Shown: piece by piece, positions 16,201 to 25,074 of the stretch | Position numbering within the stretch: the stretch's first letter is position 1 | Layout of the letters: every line of letters begins with the position of its first letter | Assembly (NCBI GenBank): GCA_900316055.1 | Contig: ONBK01000002.1 | Span: 62,001 to 126,000 of the forward strand | Source: an uncultured Bacteroidales bacterium | GTDB lineage: Bacteria > Bacteroidota > Bacteroidia > Bacteroidales > P3 | Reading direction: 5' to 3' | Length of the DNA: 64,000 nucleotides | The notes under the pieces: generated by a model | Databases searched by the model: none | What the model was told of the DNA's origin: nothing | The model's input: the letters and a program-made list of their open reading frames with translations, nothing else | Program-made: the position numbers and the translations under genes

Positions 16201-17107
16201 CAATCTGAAACCTGAGCGTATCACTAACTATGAGTTGGGATTCCAGCAGGCCCTCAACGAGAGTTCTGCCATCAGTGCCTCCGCCTACTACAAGGAGACT
16301 CGCGACCTGATTCAGCTCGTCCAGTATGCTGGTGCTGACCCCAACCCCAACTACTACAGCTACGACAACAAGGACTTCCGTACCATCAAGGGTGTCACGC
16401 TGGCTTATGATCTTCGTTCAACCAAAAACATTCGTGTCAATGCCAACTACACTCTCCAGTATGCTGAGGGTACTGGTCTGAGTTCCACAACCATGACTGA
16501 GCTTATCAAGGAAGGTTACACCACCCTGAAGATGCTCAACCCCATTGCTGACGACCGTCGTCATGAATTCAAAGCCAATGTTGACTTCCGTTATGGTTCC
16601 GGTACTCAGTATAATGGTCCCGTCATCACCCGCATCGTCACCGACTCTACGGGTGAGAAACGTAAGAAAGAGATTAAACTCCTCGAGAACTTCGGTATCA
16701 ACTTCATGGCCGTTGCACAGTCGGGTCGTCCTTATACCAAGGCCTTCTCCAACTCGCAGAGCACCATCGTCGGTGGCTACCGCGGTGCCCGTCTGCCTTG
16801 GGGCTTCTACTTCAATGTTGTCGTCGACAAGGTTTGGCCCATCAAGGTCGGCAAGCGTGACACCTACATCACCGCCGCCATCACGATCAACAACCTCTTT
16901 GATATCCGCAACGTTCTTGGTGTATGGCCCGTTACTGGTAATGCTGAGGACAACGGTTACCTCACTGACCCCGAGTCGCAGCAGGTTATCAATGCCTACC
17001 TCGACCCGCAGGCTTTCCGTGACATTTACACCATTGTTCTCCGCAACGGTACCTGGAACTACTCTAGCCCCCGCACCATCCGTCTCTCTCTCTCGTATAA
17101 CTTCTAA
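13271..17107 (+). CDS. TonB-dependent outer-membrane receptor with carboxypeptidase regulatory domain
   Basis: 1278 residues. Signal peptide at 1-23, then a CarboxypepD_reg beta-sandwich (about 24-105, GTLKGTITDSKTGETIPFVN and DFDGIYTIKPL). A plug domain (about 110-230) and a large barrel follow, ending in the aromatic LSLSYNF. It resembles oligopeptide- or protein-linked receptors in Bacteroidota, but there is no SusD partner. Instead it is followed 26 bases later by a 1633-residue secreted protein and then a PorV/PorQ-like barrel, so it may take part in export or assembly of that protein. The ligand is unknown. Confidence 0.88.
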   Translation: MRMFRKVLLTFGLLLMAEMVALAQGTLKGTITDSKTGETIPFVNVIVKQDGKQVHGGATDFDGIYTIKPLNVGKYDIEVSATGYGRYMKTGVNVKASGFTVVDIQLNPTATNLEEIVIEAEKVPIIEIGSPENGQRINSDDIKHMPGNSVDAIVAAVGGMGYSDGGTSTARGEGNMVTMQGNVRKRTGINVPKDAIAEIQVILGGTPASIGEAIGGTQIITLKPPTSQFMGMVRWEGYLDYRLYNTLVVYLTGPVYKQKIKDENGNVTGDRTLVGFRFTGQAAYENSPFYRVKGYRYQIVNDDLVRYFESKPLSYNPLTGAINYTAETELRKESFHEITRLTSSDFTSSSRVPDLQYYSVAMEGALDFRFSEYTSLVLTGEFSAAHNPSASISPLNMPLSGSTVSESMNMVLTVDFTQRFKDAEVSNEDEAKASSPIKNVMYNITGMVNRSTAKQYNENYGSSLDDVFKYGYIGKFITEKIPSYESKLIDYRGNQRWAYVQNNWYDKVTYVPGSGIYNPVLANYNELLFNHDYNIEHFGTDEFEAIRPYLTTMDYVRAYKGLFNGDGPTPIYGLITNVGVQGSTYAASQNDYLYLQAKASADILGHEIEIGIQYDQMWNSYYQLSASYLWTLMRNNANVHISQMDIDNPIYEIRGSQLYVNYNRKLNESQQTYFDRAFRDYLISSGATNTDGSPIDNLTWIDIDRYMPEDYVNAGGLSMFSTDELFNSGNSAVTFYGFDHTGEKYDGANWSLDKFFNPSDGKYRYLPAFSPIYAAGYIQDKFFFQDLIFNVGVRVDYFNGNQYVMKDPYLLYESYTVADLRSNPGLISGGGQYLNNAGDDWVPYVNQTPTVGDNGTISNTGSIKIVGYRDQSGKWYNADGVEVASPSAVNGNTGKPIPYYTSNGVNAINNRIVGTEAFERYTPQIVAMPRIAFSFPVGEKSQFKASYDIIARRPSSGWEAEYTKYLFMSQISSINNPNLKPERITNYELGFQQALNESSAISASAYYKETRDLIQLVQYAGADPNPNYYSYDNKDFRTIKGVTLAYDLRSTKNIRVNANYTLQYAEGTGLSSTTMTELIKEGYTTLKMLNPIADDRRHEFKANVDFRYGSGTQYNGPVITRIVTDSTGEKRKKEIKLLENFGINFMAVAQSGRPYTKAFSNSQSTIVGGYRGARLPWGFYFNVVVDKVWPIKVGKRDTYITAAITINNLFDIRNVLGVWPVTGNAEDNGYLTDPESQQVINAYLDPQAFRDIYTIVLRNGTWNYSSPRTIRLSLSYNF

Positions 17108-17133
17108 TCTCAACGCGAAAAAAAATTATAAAG

Positions 17134-20100
17134 ATGAAAAGTATATATAGCAAATTGGTATTGGTCTCCTTGCTGCTCGTTTCCTTCTCGGCGTCGGTGT
17201 CGGCACGTGAATGTATCGAGTGCAGGAAAACCACTGCGGCGAACAAAACAGTTCGAGCCAAGGCGGCCGCATGTAAGCGTGCTCAGAGTACCGCTGAACT
17301 TAACATCAACAATGTCCGCGCTCTGATTAACGGTTATGGTAACATGTGGTATGACGGTAGTGTTGCACAGTATCACCTGCCCAAGAATACCAACACCTGC
17401 CCGTTGTTCTGCGCTGCCCTTTGGATTGGTGGTAACGACGTCAACGCCCAGCTTCGTGTTGCTGCTCTCCGTTTCGGTTCCGAAGGTGATGACTACTGGC
17501 CCGGTCCTCTGAAAATCAATGGAACAGCCTCCATCGACCTCCCTGTCTGTAACCGCTACGACAAACATTATATCATCACCAAAGCCGAGGTGCTCTCCTT
17601 CATGGAACACTTCGACTACTCTGGCCCCACCCCGGTGTTGGTATCGGACCTCACCGACGTGCCCGATGTCATCCTCAACTGGCCTGCCAGTGGTGACGGT
17701 GATGACCTCACCAGCTACCTCGCTCCTTTCTATGATGCCGATGGTGATGGTGTCTACAACCCCTATAACGGTGACTATCCTTGGTATGACTTCAATAATG
17801 ATCTCTGCCCCCGCACCCTCAAGCAGCGCAACCCCAACATGTCGAGCGTCAGTCTTCCCACTTATGAGGACCAGGCTGGCATCGTCACTGGCGGTATCCT
17901 CTCCGATCAGGTGCTGAAGGGCGACCAGACCATTTGGTGGGTCTTCAACGACATGGGTAATACTCACACCGAGTCAGAGGGTCAGCCTATCGGTCTTGAA
18001 ATCCGTGCCCAGGCTTTCGCCTTCTCCACCAACGACCGTATCAACGACATGACCTTCTATTCTTACGAGATTATCAACCGCTCCACTTACGAACTCTCGC
18101 AGACCTATTTCAGCCAGTGGGTTGACCCCGACCTGGGTTATGCATGGGACGACTTTGTGGGCTGCGATGTACGCCGTGGTCTTGGCTACTGCTACAACGG
18201 TAAGTCTCAAGATACTCCTGGTTCCGGTTCCTACTCTGGTATTCCCCCTGCAGTGGGTATCGACTTCTTCCAGGGTCCTTACATGGATCCCGATGGTAAG
18301 GACAACCCCAAAGTCGATATTTCTTACATTCAGACCAATGGTTCCGAGCCTCTGAAGAAGCTCCTCGCTGGTTATGCCAAGAAAGATGCCAATGGCAACT
18401 TCATCGGCTACGATACTGTCGACATCTCTTATCATGCTGATGATTTCTTCGCCGTCGACCCCATGAGTTGGTACTTCCGTCCGGGCGACACTGTGGGCAA
18501 CTGCGCCATCAACGGTGTCAACTTTGGTAATGGCATTGTTGATGATGAGCGTTTTGGTATGCGTCGTTTCGTGTACTACGACAATGGTACCTCCTCCATC
18601 AACGGTGAGCCCTCCAAGGCCAGTGACTATTACAACTACCTTTGCGGTAAATGGAAGAACGGCCAGCATATGTTATATGGTGGTAACGCCATCTCTCTTG
18701 ATGTCGATCCTGCCCAACTTCATTGCGACTTCATGTTCCCCGATGATAGTGACCCGTGGCACTGGGGTACCAATGGCGTTACGCCTACCGTCAACCCCGA
18801 CGACTGGACCGAGCTTACTGCCGGTGCTTCCGGAAACACTCCTGGTGACCGTCGTTTCATGCAGTCTGCTGGCCCCTTCACTCTGAAACCCGGTGCTTTG
18901 AACTACATCACTGTGGGTATTCCCTTTGCTCAGGCTTCCTCCGGTAACAACTGGTCGTCTGTCCAGCTCCTCCGTCAGGTCGATGACGTGTGCCAGCGCC
19001 TCTTCGAGAACTGCTTCAAGGTTCTCGATGGTCCCGATGCTCCCACGCTCGTCGCTCAAGAGCTCAGTAATGAGGTTATCCTCTACCTCACCTACACCAA
19101 CCCCAACTCCAATAACTATGGTGAGTCTTATTCAGAGGCCTCTCCTTCCATCCCCAGCTTCTATACCGACGAGGATGGTAATCCCCGCGCCTATGATGTC
19201 AACTATCGTTTTGAAGGCTATCAGATTTATCAGTTGAAGGATGCCAGCTGCTCCGTTGCCGACATCACCGATCCTACCAAGGCCATCCTTGTGGCTCAGT
19301 GCGACCTTGAGAACTACTATGATTCTGTTCTCATCGATGGTAACGATACCGTAGTCAACACTTCGCCCAGCCTGCCTATCGGAACGCTGGTCAACTTTAC
19401 CACCGATACCCGTACTGGTATTCTCTCTGGTACAGTCATGGTCGAAGGTGCTAACAAGGGTATCCAGCACGTCTTCCGTATCACCAAAGACCAGTTTGCT
19501 ACTGGTGTGAACACCAATCTTGTCAACAATCAGGAATACTACTATATTGCTGTTGCTTACGCTCAGAACCGTTACAAAGAGTATTCGCAGACCGAGGCAG
19601 CCTTCCTTGATGGTCAGAAGGAACCCTACCTCGCTGGACGTAAGCGTGAAAAGGATGGTGGTAGTATCGTCCCCATCACTGTTGTCCCCCACAATCCCGC
19701 TGCTGAGGATGGTGGTAAGCTTGCTCAGGCTGAGTTCGGCATGTGCCCCCAGATTATCCGTCTTGGCGGTTATGGTAACGGTGGCTCTATCCTCCGTCTT
19801 GACTCCACTTCCATCAATGAACTCATGGGTCTCCCCGGCCAGCCCGCTAAGGCTCCCGGCACCATGACCGGTCGTATCAATAACAATGGTACCGACAACT
19901 TCAGCATGACTAACCCCTGTATCATTGCCAATCCTGTCTATCAGGAGAACTATGGTCCCATCAATGTGCGTGTCATCGATCCTTTGAAGATTAAACAGGG
20001 TCGTTTCAACCTCCTCTTCAACAATACTACTGCTTCCGACACAACCAACATCAACAACAATACGCGCTGGTGCGTCATCCGTGTCGATGGTGATACTCAT

Positions 20101-22035
20101 GACACTGTTTGGTCCGACTTTACCATTGGCCGCTACAATGAGCAGGTCTTCCTCGACCTCGGTATTGCCATCACGCTGGTGAATCCCAATGCGGTTGCTA
20201 CAGAGCTTGAGTTCTACGGCACTTCAGGCAATGGTTTTGCCGGCCGTTTCTATGGCGGTTTCGCCACGAAAGGTGCTCTCTTGAACTCCGAGATGGCTTT
20301 TGCTGACGATAACAAGCAGTGGCTTAGCGGTATTCCCGACAATGACAACTACTACATATACAACTGGATTCACTCTGGTTCCCAGTATTCGGAGAAATCC
20401 TACGTCTCTTTCTCCGCATTGAAAACCAAATACAATCCAGCCGAAGCCTACCTTGACGAGGATTACTTCAAAGGATATCTCAATCCTAATTCGATGAGTT
20501 CGCAGACTTCGACCGAGGCTCTCGACAAGGATCAGGTTTTCGAAGACGTTGTTGACGGACTCTGGTCGCCCTATGGTCTCGTCTCCACCCAGCCTTTCCA
20601 CCCCGGCTTTAACTTCACCTTCTTCATGGCCGACGACGATACCCTCAATGCGGTCGGTGGTAGTGCTTTTGCTGCTGGCGAGTACAAGAACAAACTTGAG
20701 CGTGAAATGCTGGTCAACATTTATAATAAAGCCATCAACTTCTACGACTTCTCTTCGTTGCCCAGTGTCCATATCGTTTTCACTGCCGATACATCCAAGT
20801 GGACTCGTTGCCCGGTGGTTGAGATGTGCGACGACTACACTCAGTCTGAGGGTAACGCCCGCAAATTCGCGGCCCGTAAGCATGCCTCCGTCAACAAGGA
20901 GGGCAAGACCTGCGCTGAACTCGGTGTCGCTCCCAATGTCGACGATCCCGACAACCCCGCTTATATCTCCGCCGACGGTATGGGTTGGTTCCCTGGCTAT
21001 GCCATCAACACGGCTACCGGTGAGCGCCTCAATATTATGTTTGGTGAGGATTCTCGCTATGTGCAGCACAATGGTCGTGATATGATGTGGAACCCCGTCA
21101 GCACCACCGTTGAAGGTACAGGCAACTATGTCCTTGGTGGTCGTCACTACGTCTATGTGATGAACGCCACACGCCAGCCCTTCTATAACTTCGCTTCGGT
21201 CTCCTCCAGCCCCGTTATCTCTTCTTTCACTCAATATACCACTCCGTCTTACGACGCTGGTCGTTGGGCTATAAAGATGCTCGGCTCTGTCGATAGACTG
21301 ATGAACACTACTCTTACTAAATCCGGTACCCAGTGGCTTGCTCATGGTATTTCGCGAAATCCCACTGTCCTCAACGGCATTCCCGTGCGTGACTCTATCG
21401 CCATGCTCTATGCCTCGGTGGCTTGGGTCAACATGCCTATGGTCAGCAGCCGTTACACCATCAATAACCCCATGAATGATATCCCCTGCGATGTCACCAT
21501 CGACATTGATGTTCGTACCCCCTATGGCTCTTACCTGGCTCCCAACCGCACCAAGTCGGCCAGTGCCAGCGTTACCAACGCTAACCATGAGATGCCGGCC
21601 TACCAGTTTGTGCTCTCTGACAACGACGCTGTCCTCGAAGGTCTCGCCACGACAAACGCCCGTCAGGAGTACATCGATTCCCTCCTCGAACAAATCAGTG
21701 TTGTTCCGAACCCCTACTACAGCTATTCTGGATATGAAACCCATAGCCAGCTCGAAACCAAGGTGCGCATCGTTAACCTGCCCACCGGTCTCGAGGATGG
21801 TCAGAAACAGGGCTGTCTCATCCGCATCTACACCGTCGATGGTACTCTCGTCCGCACCCTCGGACCTACGCCCGTCAACACCACCTACGTCGACTGGGAT
21901 CTCCACAACCAGACCGGTATTCCTATCGCCGGCGGTATGTATCTGATCCACGTCAGTGTCCCGGGTATTGGTGAGCGCGTAATCAAGTGGTTCGGCACCA
22001 TGCGTCCCGTCGACCTCAACTCGTTCGGATTCTAA
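17134..22035 (+). CDS. Very large secreted surface protein with a T9SS-type C-terminal domain
   Basis: 1633 residues with a signal peptide (about 1-24). The N-terminal part has a calcium-loop-like DADGDGVYNPYNGDYPWYDF near residue 204. The rest is rich in Asn, Asp, Tyr and beta-strand character, without a recognisable enzyme motif. The last 90 residues hold VVPNPYYSYSGYE, LIRIYTVDGTLVRTL and IPIAGGMYLIHVSV, matching T9SS C-terminal sorting-type folds. It is therefore probably exported across the outer membrane and kept on the surface. It sits between a TonB-dependent receptor and a PorV/PorQ-like barrel. A structural or adhesin role is likely; I do not assign an activity. Confidence 0.75.
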   Translation: MKSIYSKLVLVSLLLVSFSASVSARECIECRKTTAANKTVRAKAAACKRAQSTAELNINNVRALINGYGNMWYDGSVAQYHLPKNTNTCPLFCAALWIGGNDVNAQLRVAALRFGSEGDDYWPGPLKINGTASIDLPVCNRYDKHYIITKAEVLSFMEHFDYSGPTPVLVSDLTDVPDVILNWPASGDGDDLTSYLAPFYDADGDGVYNPYNGDYPWYDFNNDLCPRTLKQRNPNMSSVSLPTYEDQAGIVTGGILSDQVLKGDQTIWWVFNDMGNTHTESEGQPIGLEIRAQAFAFSTNDRINDMTFYSYEIINRSTYELSQTYFSQWVDPDLGYAWDDFVGCDVRRGLGYCYNGKSQDTPGSGSYSGIPPAVGIDFFQGPYMDPDGKDNPKVDISYIQTNGSEPLKKLLAGYAKKDANGNFIGYDTVDISYHADDFFAVDPMSWYFRPGDTVGNCAINGVNFGNGIVDDERFGMRRFVYYDNGTSSINGEPSKASDYYNYLCGKWKNGQHMLYGGNAISLDVDPAQLHCDFMFPDDSDPWHWGTNGVTPTVNPDDWTELTAGASGNTPGDRRFMQSAGPFTLKPGALNYITVGIPFAQASSGNNWSSVQLLRQVDDVCQRLFENCFKVLDGPDAPTLVAQELSNEVILYLTYTNPNSNNYGESYSEASPSIPSFYTDEDGNPRAYDVNYRFEGYQIYQLKDASCSVADITDPTKAILVAQCDLENYYDSVLIDGNDTVVNTSPSLPIGTLVNFTTDTRTGILSGTVMVEGANKGIQHVFRITKDQFATGVNTNLVNNQEYYYIAVAYAQNRYKEYSQTEAAFLDGQKEPYLAGRKREKDGGSIVPITVVPHNPAAEDGGKLAQAEFGMCPQIIRLGGYGNGGSILRLDSTSINELMGLPGQPAKAPGTMTGRINNNGTDNFSMTNPCIIANPVYQENYGPINVRVIDPLKIKQGRFNLLFNNTTASDTTNINNNTRWCVIRVDGDTHDTVWSDFTIGRYNEQVFLDLGIAITLVNPNAVATELEFYGTSGNGFAGRFYGGFATKGALLNSEMAFADDNKQWLSGIPDNDNYYIYNWIHSGSQYSEKSYVSFSALKTKYNPAEAYLDEDYFKGYLNPNSMSSQTSTEALDKDQVFEDVVDGLWSPYGLVSTQPFHPGFNFTFFMADDDTLNAVGGSAFAAGEYKNKLEREMLVNIYNKAINFYDFSSLPSVHIVFTADTSKWTRCPVVEMCDDYTQSEGNARKFAARKHASVNKEGKTCAELGVAPNVDDPDNPAYISADGMGWFPGYAINTATGERLNIMFGEDSRYVQHNGRDMMWNPVSTTVEGTGNYVLGGRHYVYVMNATRQPFYNFASVSSSPVISSFTQYTTPSYDAGRWAIKMLGSVDRLMNTTLTKSGTQWLAHGISRNPTVLNGIPVRDSIAMLYASVAWVNMPMVSSRYTINNPMNDIPCDVTIDIDVRTPYGSYLAPNRTKSASASVTNANHEMPAYQFVLSDNDAVLEGLATTNARQEYIDSLLEQISVVPNPYYSYSGYETHSQLETKVRIVNLPTGLEDGQKQGCLIRIYTVDGTLVRTLGPTPVNTTYVDWDLHNQTGIPIAGGMYLIHVSVPGIGERVIKWFGTMRPVDLNSFGF

Positions 22036-22066
22036 TAGTGTAAGAAACAACTAAAAAATTACAGAG

Positions 22067-23134
22067 ATGAAAAATATATTTAGAATATTTGCTGTAGTTG
22101 TGCTTCTCACGGTGATTTCCGTCCCGTCGGCCCAGGCCGGCAATGACGAACGCCGTGGTACCGCCGGCGCCTCTGAGTTGCTTATCAACCCGTGGGCTCG
22201 CAGTACCGGCTGGGGAAGTGTCAATATCTCGAATGTGCGTGGCTTGGATGCTATGTTCGGCAACATCGCTGGACTGGCTTTCGTCGAAAATATTGAGGTG
22301 GCCTACACCAACACCATGCTTTATGGTGGCAAAAGTGGCCTCACCAGTGGCGCCTCCATCAACACCTTTGGTCTCGGTATCCGAGTCTTCGATGCTGGTG
22401 TCGTCGGCGTTTATATCATGTCTATGGGTTTTGGCGATATCCCCATCACTACCGAGCTTAGCCCTGAGCAGGGTAACAATGGTACCTTTTCGCCCAGCTA
22501 CATGACCATCAATGTTGGCTATGCACATAGCTTCACCCGTAGTATCCATGGCGGTGCCGTGCTCAAAGTGGTCACTGAGAGCACCGACAACGTCTCTGGC
22601 TCCGGCTTCGGCATCGATGCAGGTATCCAGTACGTCACAGGTGAGAACGACGAACTCAAGTTCGGTATCTCCCTCAAGAACTGGGGTCCCGCGATGAGTT
22701 TTGGTGGCACGGGTCTCTCCCTTCAGATGGTTGGTACCGGTGGCAACGATTTCACCGTCGAAACCCGTCAGGCAGAGATGGAGCTTCCCACTTGCCTCAA
22801 TATCGGTCTCTCCTACGACTTCTTGTTCGACAAGTGGGACCAGAAACTCACTGTGGCAGCTGGTTTTACCTCCAACGCCTTCCTGCGCGACAACTACACC
22901 CTTGGTTTCGAGTATAGCCTGCTGAAGAGACTCCAGCTCCGTGCCGGTTACATCTTCCAGCCTGGAATGTGGAACAACGATGCTGCTACCGCTAAAAATG
23001 GTATCTGCGCCGGTGCCTCGGTCGACATCCCCTTCTCCAAGGACGAAAAGACCGGCATCACGATCGACTACTCCTACCAATCCCAGTCGCCCCTCAAAGG
23101 CACTCATGCTATCGGAGCCAGTTTCAGATTCTAA
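22067..23134 (+). CDS. PorV/PorQ family outer-membrane barrel protein
   Basis: 355 residues with a signal peptide (1-24, cleaving after SAQA). The start of the mature protein, GTAGASELLINPWARSTG, and WGSVNISNVRGLDAMFGNIA are typical of the PorV/PorQ (FadL-like) family. In the T9SS, PorV escorts cargo from the translocon to the surface attachment complex, and PorQ is related. The C-terminus ends in GASFRF, as expected for a barrel. It follows the 1633-residue secreted protein by 31 bases, so it may be a dedicated shuttle or partner for that cargo. Confidence 0.82.
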   Translation: MKNIFRIFAVVVLLTVISVPSAQAGNDERRGTAGASELLINPWARSTGWGSVNISNVRGLDAMFGNIAGLAFVENIEVAYTNTMLYGGKSGLTSGASINTFGLGIRVFDAGVVGVYIMSMGFGDIPITTELSPEQGNNGTFSPSYMTINVGYAHSFTRSIHGGAVLKVVTESTDNVSGSGFGIDAGIQYVTGENDELKFGISLKNWGPAMSFGGTGLSLQMVGTGGNDFTVETRQAEMELPTCLNIGLSYDFLFDKWDQKLTVAAGFTSNAFLRDNYTLGFEYSLLKRLQLRAGYIFQPGMWNNDAATAKNGICAGASVDIPFSKDEKTGITIDYSYQSQSPLKGTHAIGASFRF

Positions 23135-23162
23135 AGAAGAAAAGAGACACATAATCCGGGTA

Positions 23163-23198
23163 GGGAAAGGCTTTTCTTGAAGCCTTTCCCACCTTTTT
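23163..23198 (+). terminator. Hairpin between the PorV-like gene and greA (terminator or attenuator)
   Basis: An 11-base perfect stem (23163-23173 with 23180-23190) is followed by ACC and five T. Only 25 bases remain to the greA start and no promoter box is visible there, so read-through must occur if greA depends on upstream promoters. Confidence 0.65.
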
Positions 23199-23223
23199 AA
23201 ACCTCAAGAAAAACATACACATC

Positions 23224-23697
23224 ATGGCTGAAATTAAATATTATAGCGAAGAGGGTCTCCAGAAACTCAAAGACGAACTCCATCACCTCATTGTGGTCGA
23301 CCGTCCCGCTGCCTCCGCCGCTATCGCAGAGGCTCGCGACAAAGGAGACCTCTCCGAGAATGCCGAATACGATGCCGCCAAGGAGGCCCAGGGCCTCCTC
23401 GAGGCACGTATCTCCAAACTCCAGGAACTGGTGGCTAATGCACGTCTCCTCGATGAGTCGAAGATCGATACTTCGAAGGTACTGCTCCTCTCTATCATCA
23501 CTATCCGCAACACCAAGAACAAGATGCAGCAGACCTATACCATCGTCCCCGAGAGTGAGGCTAACCTTAAATTGGGCAAGATTTCCATCACCTCGCCCTT
23601 CGCCTCGGCTTTCCTCGGCCACAAGGTCGGCGATATCGTTGAAGTCAATGTGCCCGCTGGTAAAATGACCTTTGAACTTACTAAAATCGAGAGATAA
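23224..23697 (+). CDS. greA: Transcription elongation factor GreA
   Basis: 157 residues, normal length. The N-terminal coiled coil carries the hallmark acidic tip DKGDLSENAEYDAAKEAQ, whose aspartate and glutamate enter the RNA polymerase channel to stimulate cleavage of backtracked RNA. The C-terminal FKBP-like domain includes ISITSPFASAFLGHKVGD. It starts 25 bases after a hairpin terminator and is followed two bases later by a HIT gene, so the two are coupled. Confidence 0.95.
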   Translation: MAEIKYYSEEGLQKLKDELHHLIVVDRPAASAAIAEARDKGDLSENAEYDAAKEAQGLLEARISKLQELVANARLLDESKIDTSKVLLLSIITIRNTKNKMQQTYTIVPESEANLKLGKISITSPFASAFLGHKVGDIVEVNVPAGKMTFELTKIER

Positions 23698-23699
23698 TT

Positions 23700-24092
23700 A
23701 TGGCAACCATATTCAGCAAAATCGTCGCAGGTGAAATCCCCTGCTACAAAGTCGCCGAAACTGAGCACTGCTTTGCATTCCTCGATATCAATCCTGTGGT
23801 GCGTGGTCATGTGCTCTGTATTCCCAAGAAGGAGGTCGATTATATCTTCGATCTCGACGATGAACTCTTCACAGAGCTTCATCTCTTTGCCAAACGTGTC
23901 GCCAAGGGCCTGAAGAAGGTCTGCCCTTGCATCAAAATTGGCGAGGCCGTGGTGGGCATCGATGTGCCCCATGTGCACATCCATCTGATGCCCTTGAACA
24001 AGCCCGGCGACCTCAACTTCTCGCACCATGTCGAGATGACCCCCGAAGAGCTTGAAAACCTCGCGGCTGAGATTGCCAGCGCCATCGAATAA
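23700..24092 (+). CDS. HIT family nucleotide hydrolase (HinT-like)
   Basis: 130 residues. It begins MATIFSKIVAGEIPCYKVAE and contains the histidine triad HVHIHLMP at residues 91-98, the nucleotide-binding and catalytic motif. Such proteins hydrolyse AMP-linked phosphoramidates or dinucleotides. It overlaps functionally with greA in an apparent two-gene unit ended by the terminator at 24115-24146. Confidence 0.93.
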   Translation: MATIFSKIVAGEIPCYKVAETEHCFAFLDINPVVRGHVLCIPKKEVDYIFDLDDELFTELHLFAKRVAKGLKKVCPCIKIGEAVVGIDVPHVHIHLMPLNKPGDLNFSHHVEMTPEELENLAAEIASAIE

Positions 24093-24114
24093 TCGTTCCG
24101 GTTTTCATATCATA

Positions 24115-24146
24115 GGTGCCCCGAATTCATCGGGGTACCTTTTTTT
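24115..24146 (+). terminator. Rho-independent terminator after the HIT gene
   Basis: A 9-base stem (24115-24123 with 24131-24139, one G-A mismatch), a loop of AATTCAT and seven T. It ends the run that begins at secDF. Confidence 0.85.
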
Positions 24147-24206
24147 GTATTGTCGAAACCCTTCGTTCATACCCCCTGAATTTTATCTACCATTTATCGC
24201 CCTATC

Positions 24207-24266
24207 ATTCCCGTATCATCCCCGTATCAACTCCTACCAGGGTAGGAGTTGATACGGGGATGATAG
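24207..24266. repeat. Large inverted repeat built from CCGTATCA units
   Basis: Two perfect 24-base arms (24215-24238 and 24241-24264) are separated by only two bases. The left arm extends into a second CCGTATCAT unit at 24211, giving a tandem character. The words match those at 57476-57570, which indicates a dispersed repeat family. It lies in the otherwise empty gap between the HIT-gene terminator and the rpsO promoter; the rest of 24147-24396 shows nothing recognisable. Confidence 0.75.
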
Positions 24267-24396
24267 GTGGTTTATAGGTAGTTAGTGTTTAGTGTCTCGG
24301 GACATTCTCTTGCCCGGAACGGGGTTCGGTAAACTCAAGAATGGAGGGTGCGGATTTTCTTAATAAGTGTTAATATGTGCGATTTTATGAAAAAAT

Positions 24397-24427
24397 TTTG
24401 CCAGTTCTGGAAAAAGTCGTATTTTTG
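24397..24427 (+). promoter_or_regulatory. Full promoter of rpsO (TTTG, 19 bases, TATTTTTG)
   Basis: TTTG at 24397-24400 and TATTTTTG at 24420-24427 with the consensus 19-base spacing. The ATG follows 48 bases later. Confidence 0.75.
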
Positions 24428-24475
24428 CAACCGAAAACGAGAAAGAAAATAATAAAAAATCAAACGTAACATATT

Positions 24476-24745
24476 ATGTATCTGACTAAAGAAAAGAAAG
24501 AAGAGATTTTCGCCCAGTACGGAAAATCTGCTCAAAATACCGGTAGTGCTGAAGGACAGATTGCTCTGTTCACCTATCGCATCCAGCACCTCACCGAGTT
24601 GATGAAACAGCACAAGAAAGACCAGGTCTCCGAGCGTGCCCTCGTGGCTCTCGTCGGCAAGCGTCGCAAGATGCTCGACTACCTGAAAGAGACGGACATT
24701 GAGCGCTATCGCGCCATTGTTAAACAACTCGGCCTCCGTAAGTAA
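24476..24745 (+). CDS. rpsO: 30S ribosomal protein S15 (uS15)
   Basis: 89 residues, the standard length. Conserved features include GSAEGQIALFTYRIQHLTEL and KRRKMLDYLKETDIERYR, which bind the central domain of 16S rRNA. The gene has its own full promoter and terminator. In many bacteria rpsO is followed directly by pnp; here pnp lies about 4.2 kb downstream. Confidence 0.98.
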   Translation: MYLTKEKKEEIFAQYGKSAQNTGSAEGQIALFTYRIQHLTELMKQHKKDQVSERALVALVGKRRKMLDYLKETDIERYRAIVKQLGLRK

Positions 24746-24783
24746 GAAAAAAATAGTTTTTCATATTTATTTGGTTATGGTTG

Positions 24784-24816
24784 GGTCTGCCCGGTTTCTC
24801 CGGGTAGACCTTTTTT
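24784..24816 (+). terminator. Rho-independent terminator of rpsO
   Basis: An 11-base stem (24784-24794 with 24800-24810, one mismatch) followed by six T, 38 bases after the rpsO stop. Confidence 0.9.
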
Positions 24817-24870
24817 AGTGAGTTACAAAGCCATTGGAATAGAAATAATATATCAATCCAATTATTTGCA

Positions 24871-24878
24871 TATTTTTG
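24871..24878 (+). promoter_or_regulatory. -7 promoter box (TATTTTTG) before a broken lipoprotein gene
   Basis: Exact match located just upstream of the gene remnant that starts near 24883. It probably once served the intact gene. Confidence 0.4.
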
Positions 24879-24882
24879 CAAA

Positions 24883-25074
24883 CAATTATGTGTCACGCTG
24901 ATAGCACTCGTGGGCTGCACGGAGAGTGATAAGTTCAACGACAGACCCGAATGGGTGAATCGGGCAGTCAAGGATTACAACCAAGGCATTGACTACGACA
25001 TGTCGGGACAGATGCGGCCAGTGTGTCGGCCATTTCTTTCATTTTTTAGTTTTCAATTCTCAATTTTCAATTAG
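24883..25074 (+). pseudogene. Remnant of a lipoprotein gene, N-terminal part
   Basis: The frame reads LCVTLIALVGCTESDKFNDR followed by PEWVNRAVKDYNQGIDYDMS, an evident lipoprotein signal with lipobox LVGC. No usable start codon is in frame: an ATG at 24888 is in a different frame, so a small deletion or frameshift has removed the start. The frame then enters a repeat tract (25041-25073) and stops at 25072. I read this as the decayed start of a lipoprotein gene. Confidence 0.5.

Noticed and set aside
20224..22050. A 608-codon open frame opposite the 1633-residue protein gene
   Set aside because: Antisense to a clear coding frame with T9SS-type end; no start context or domain.
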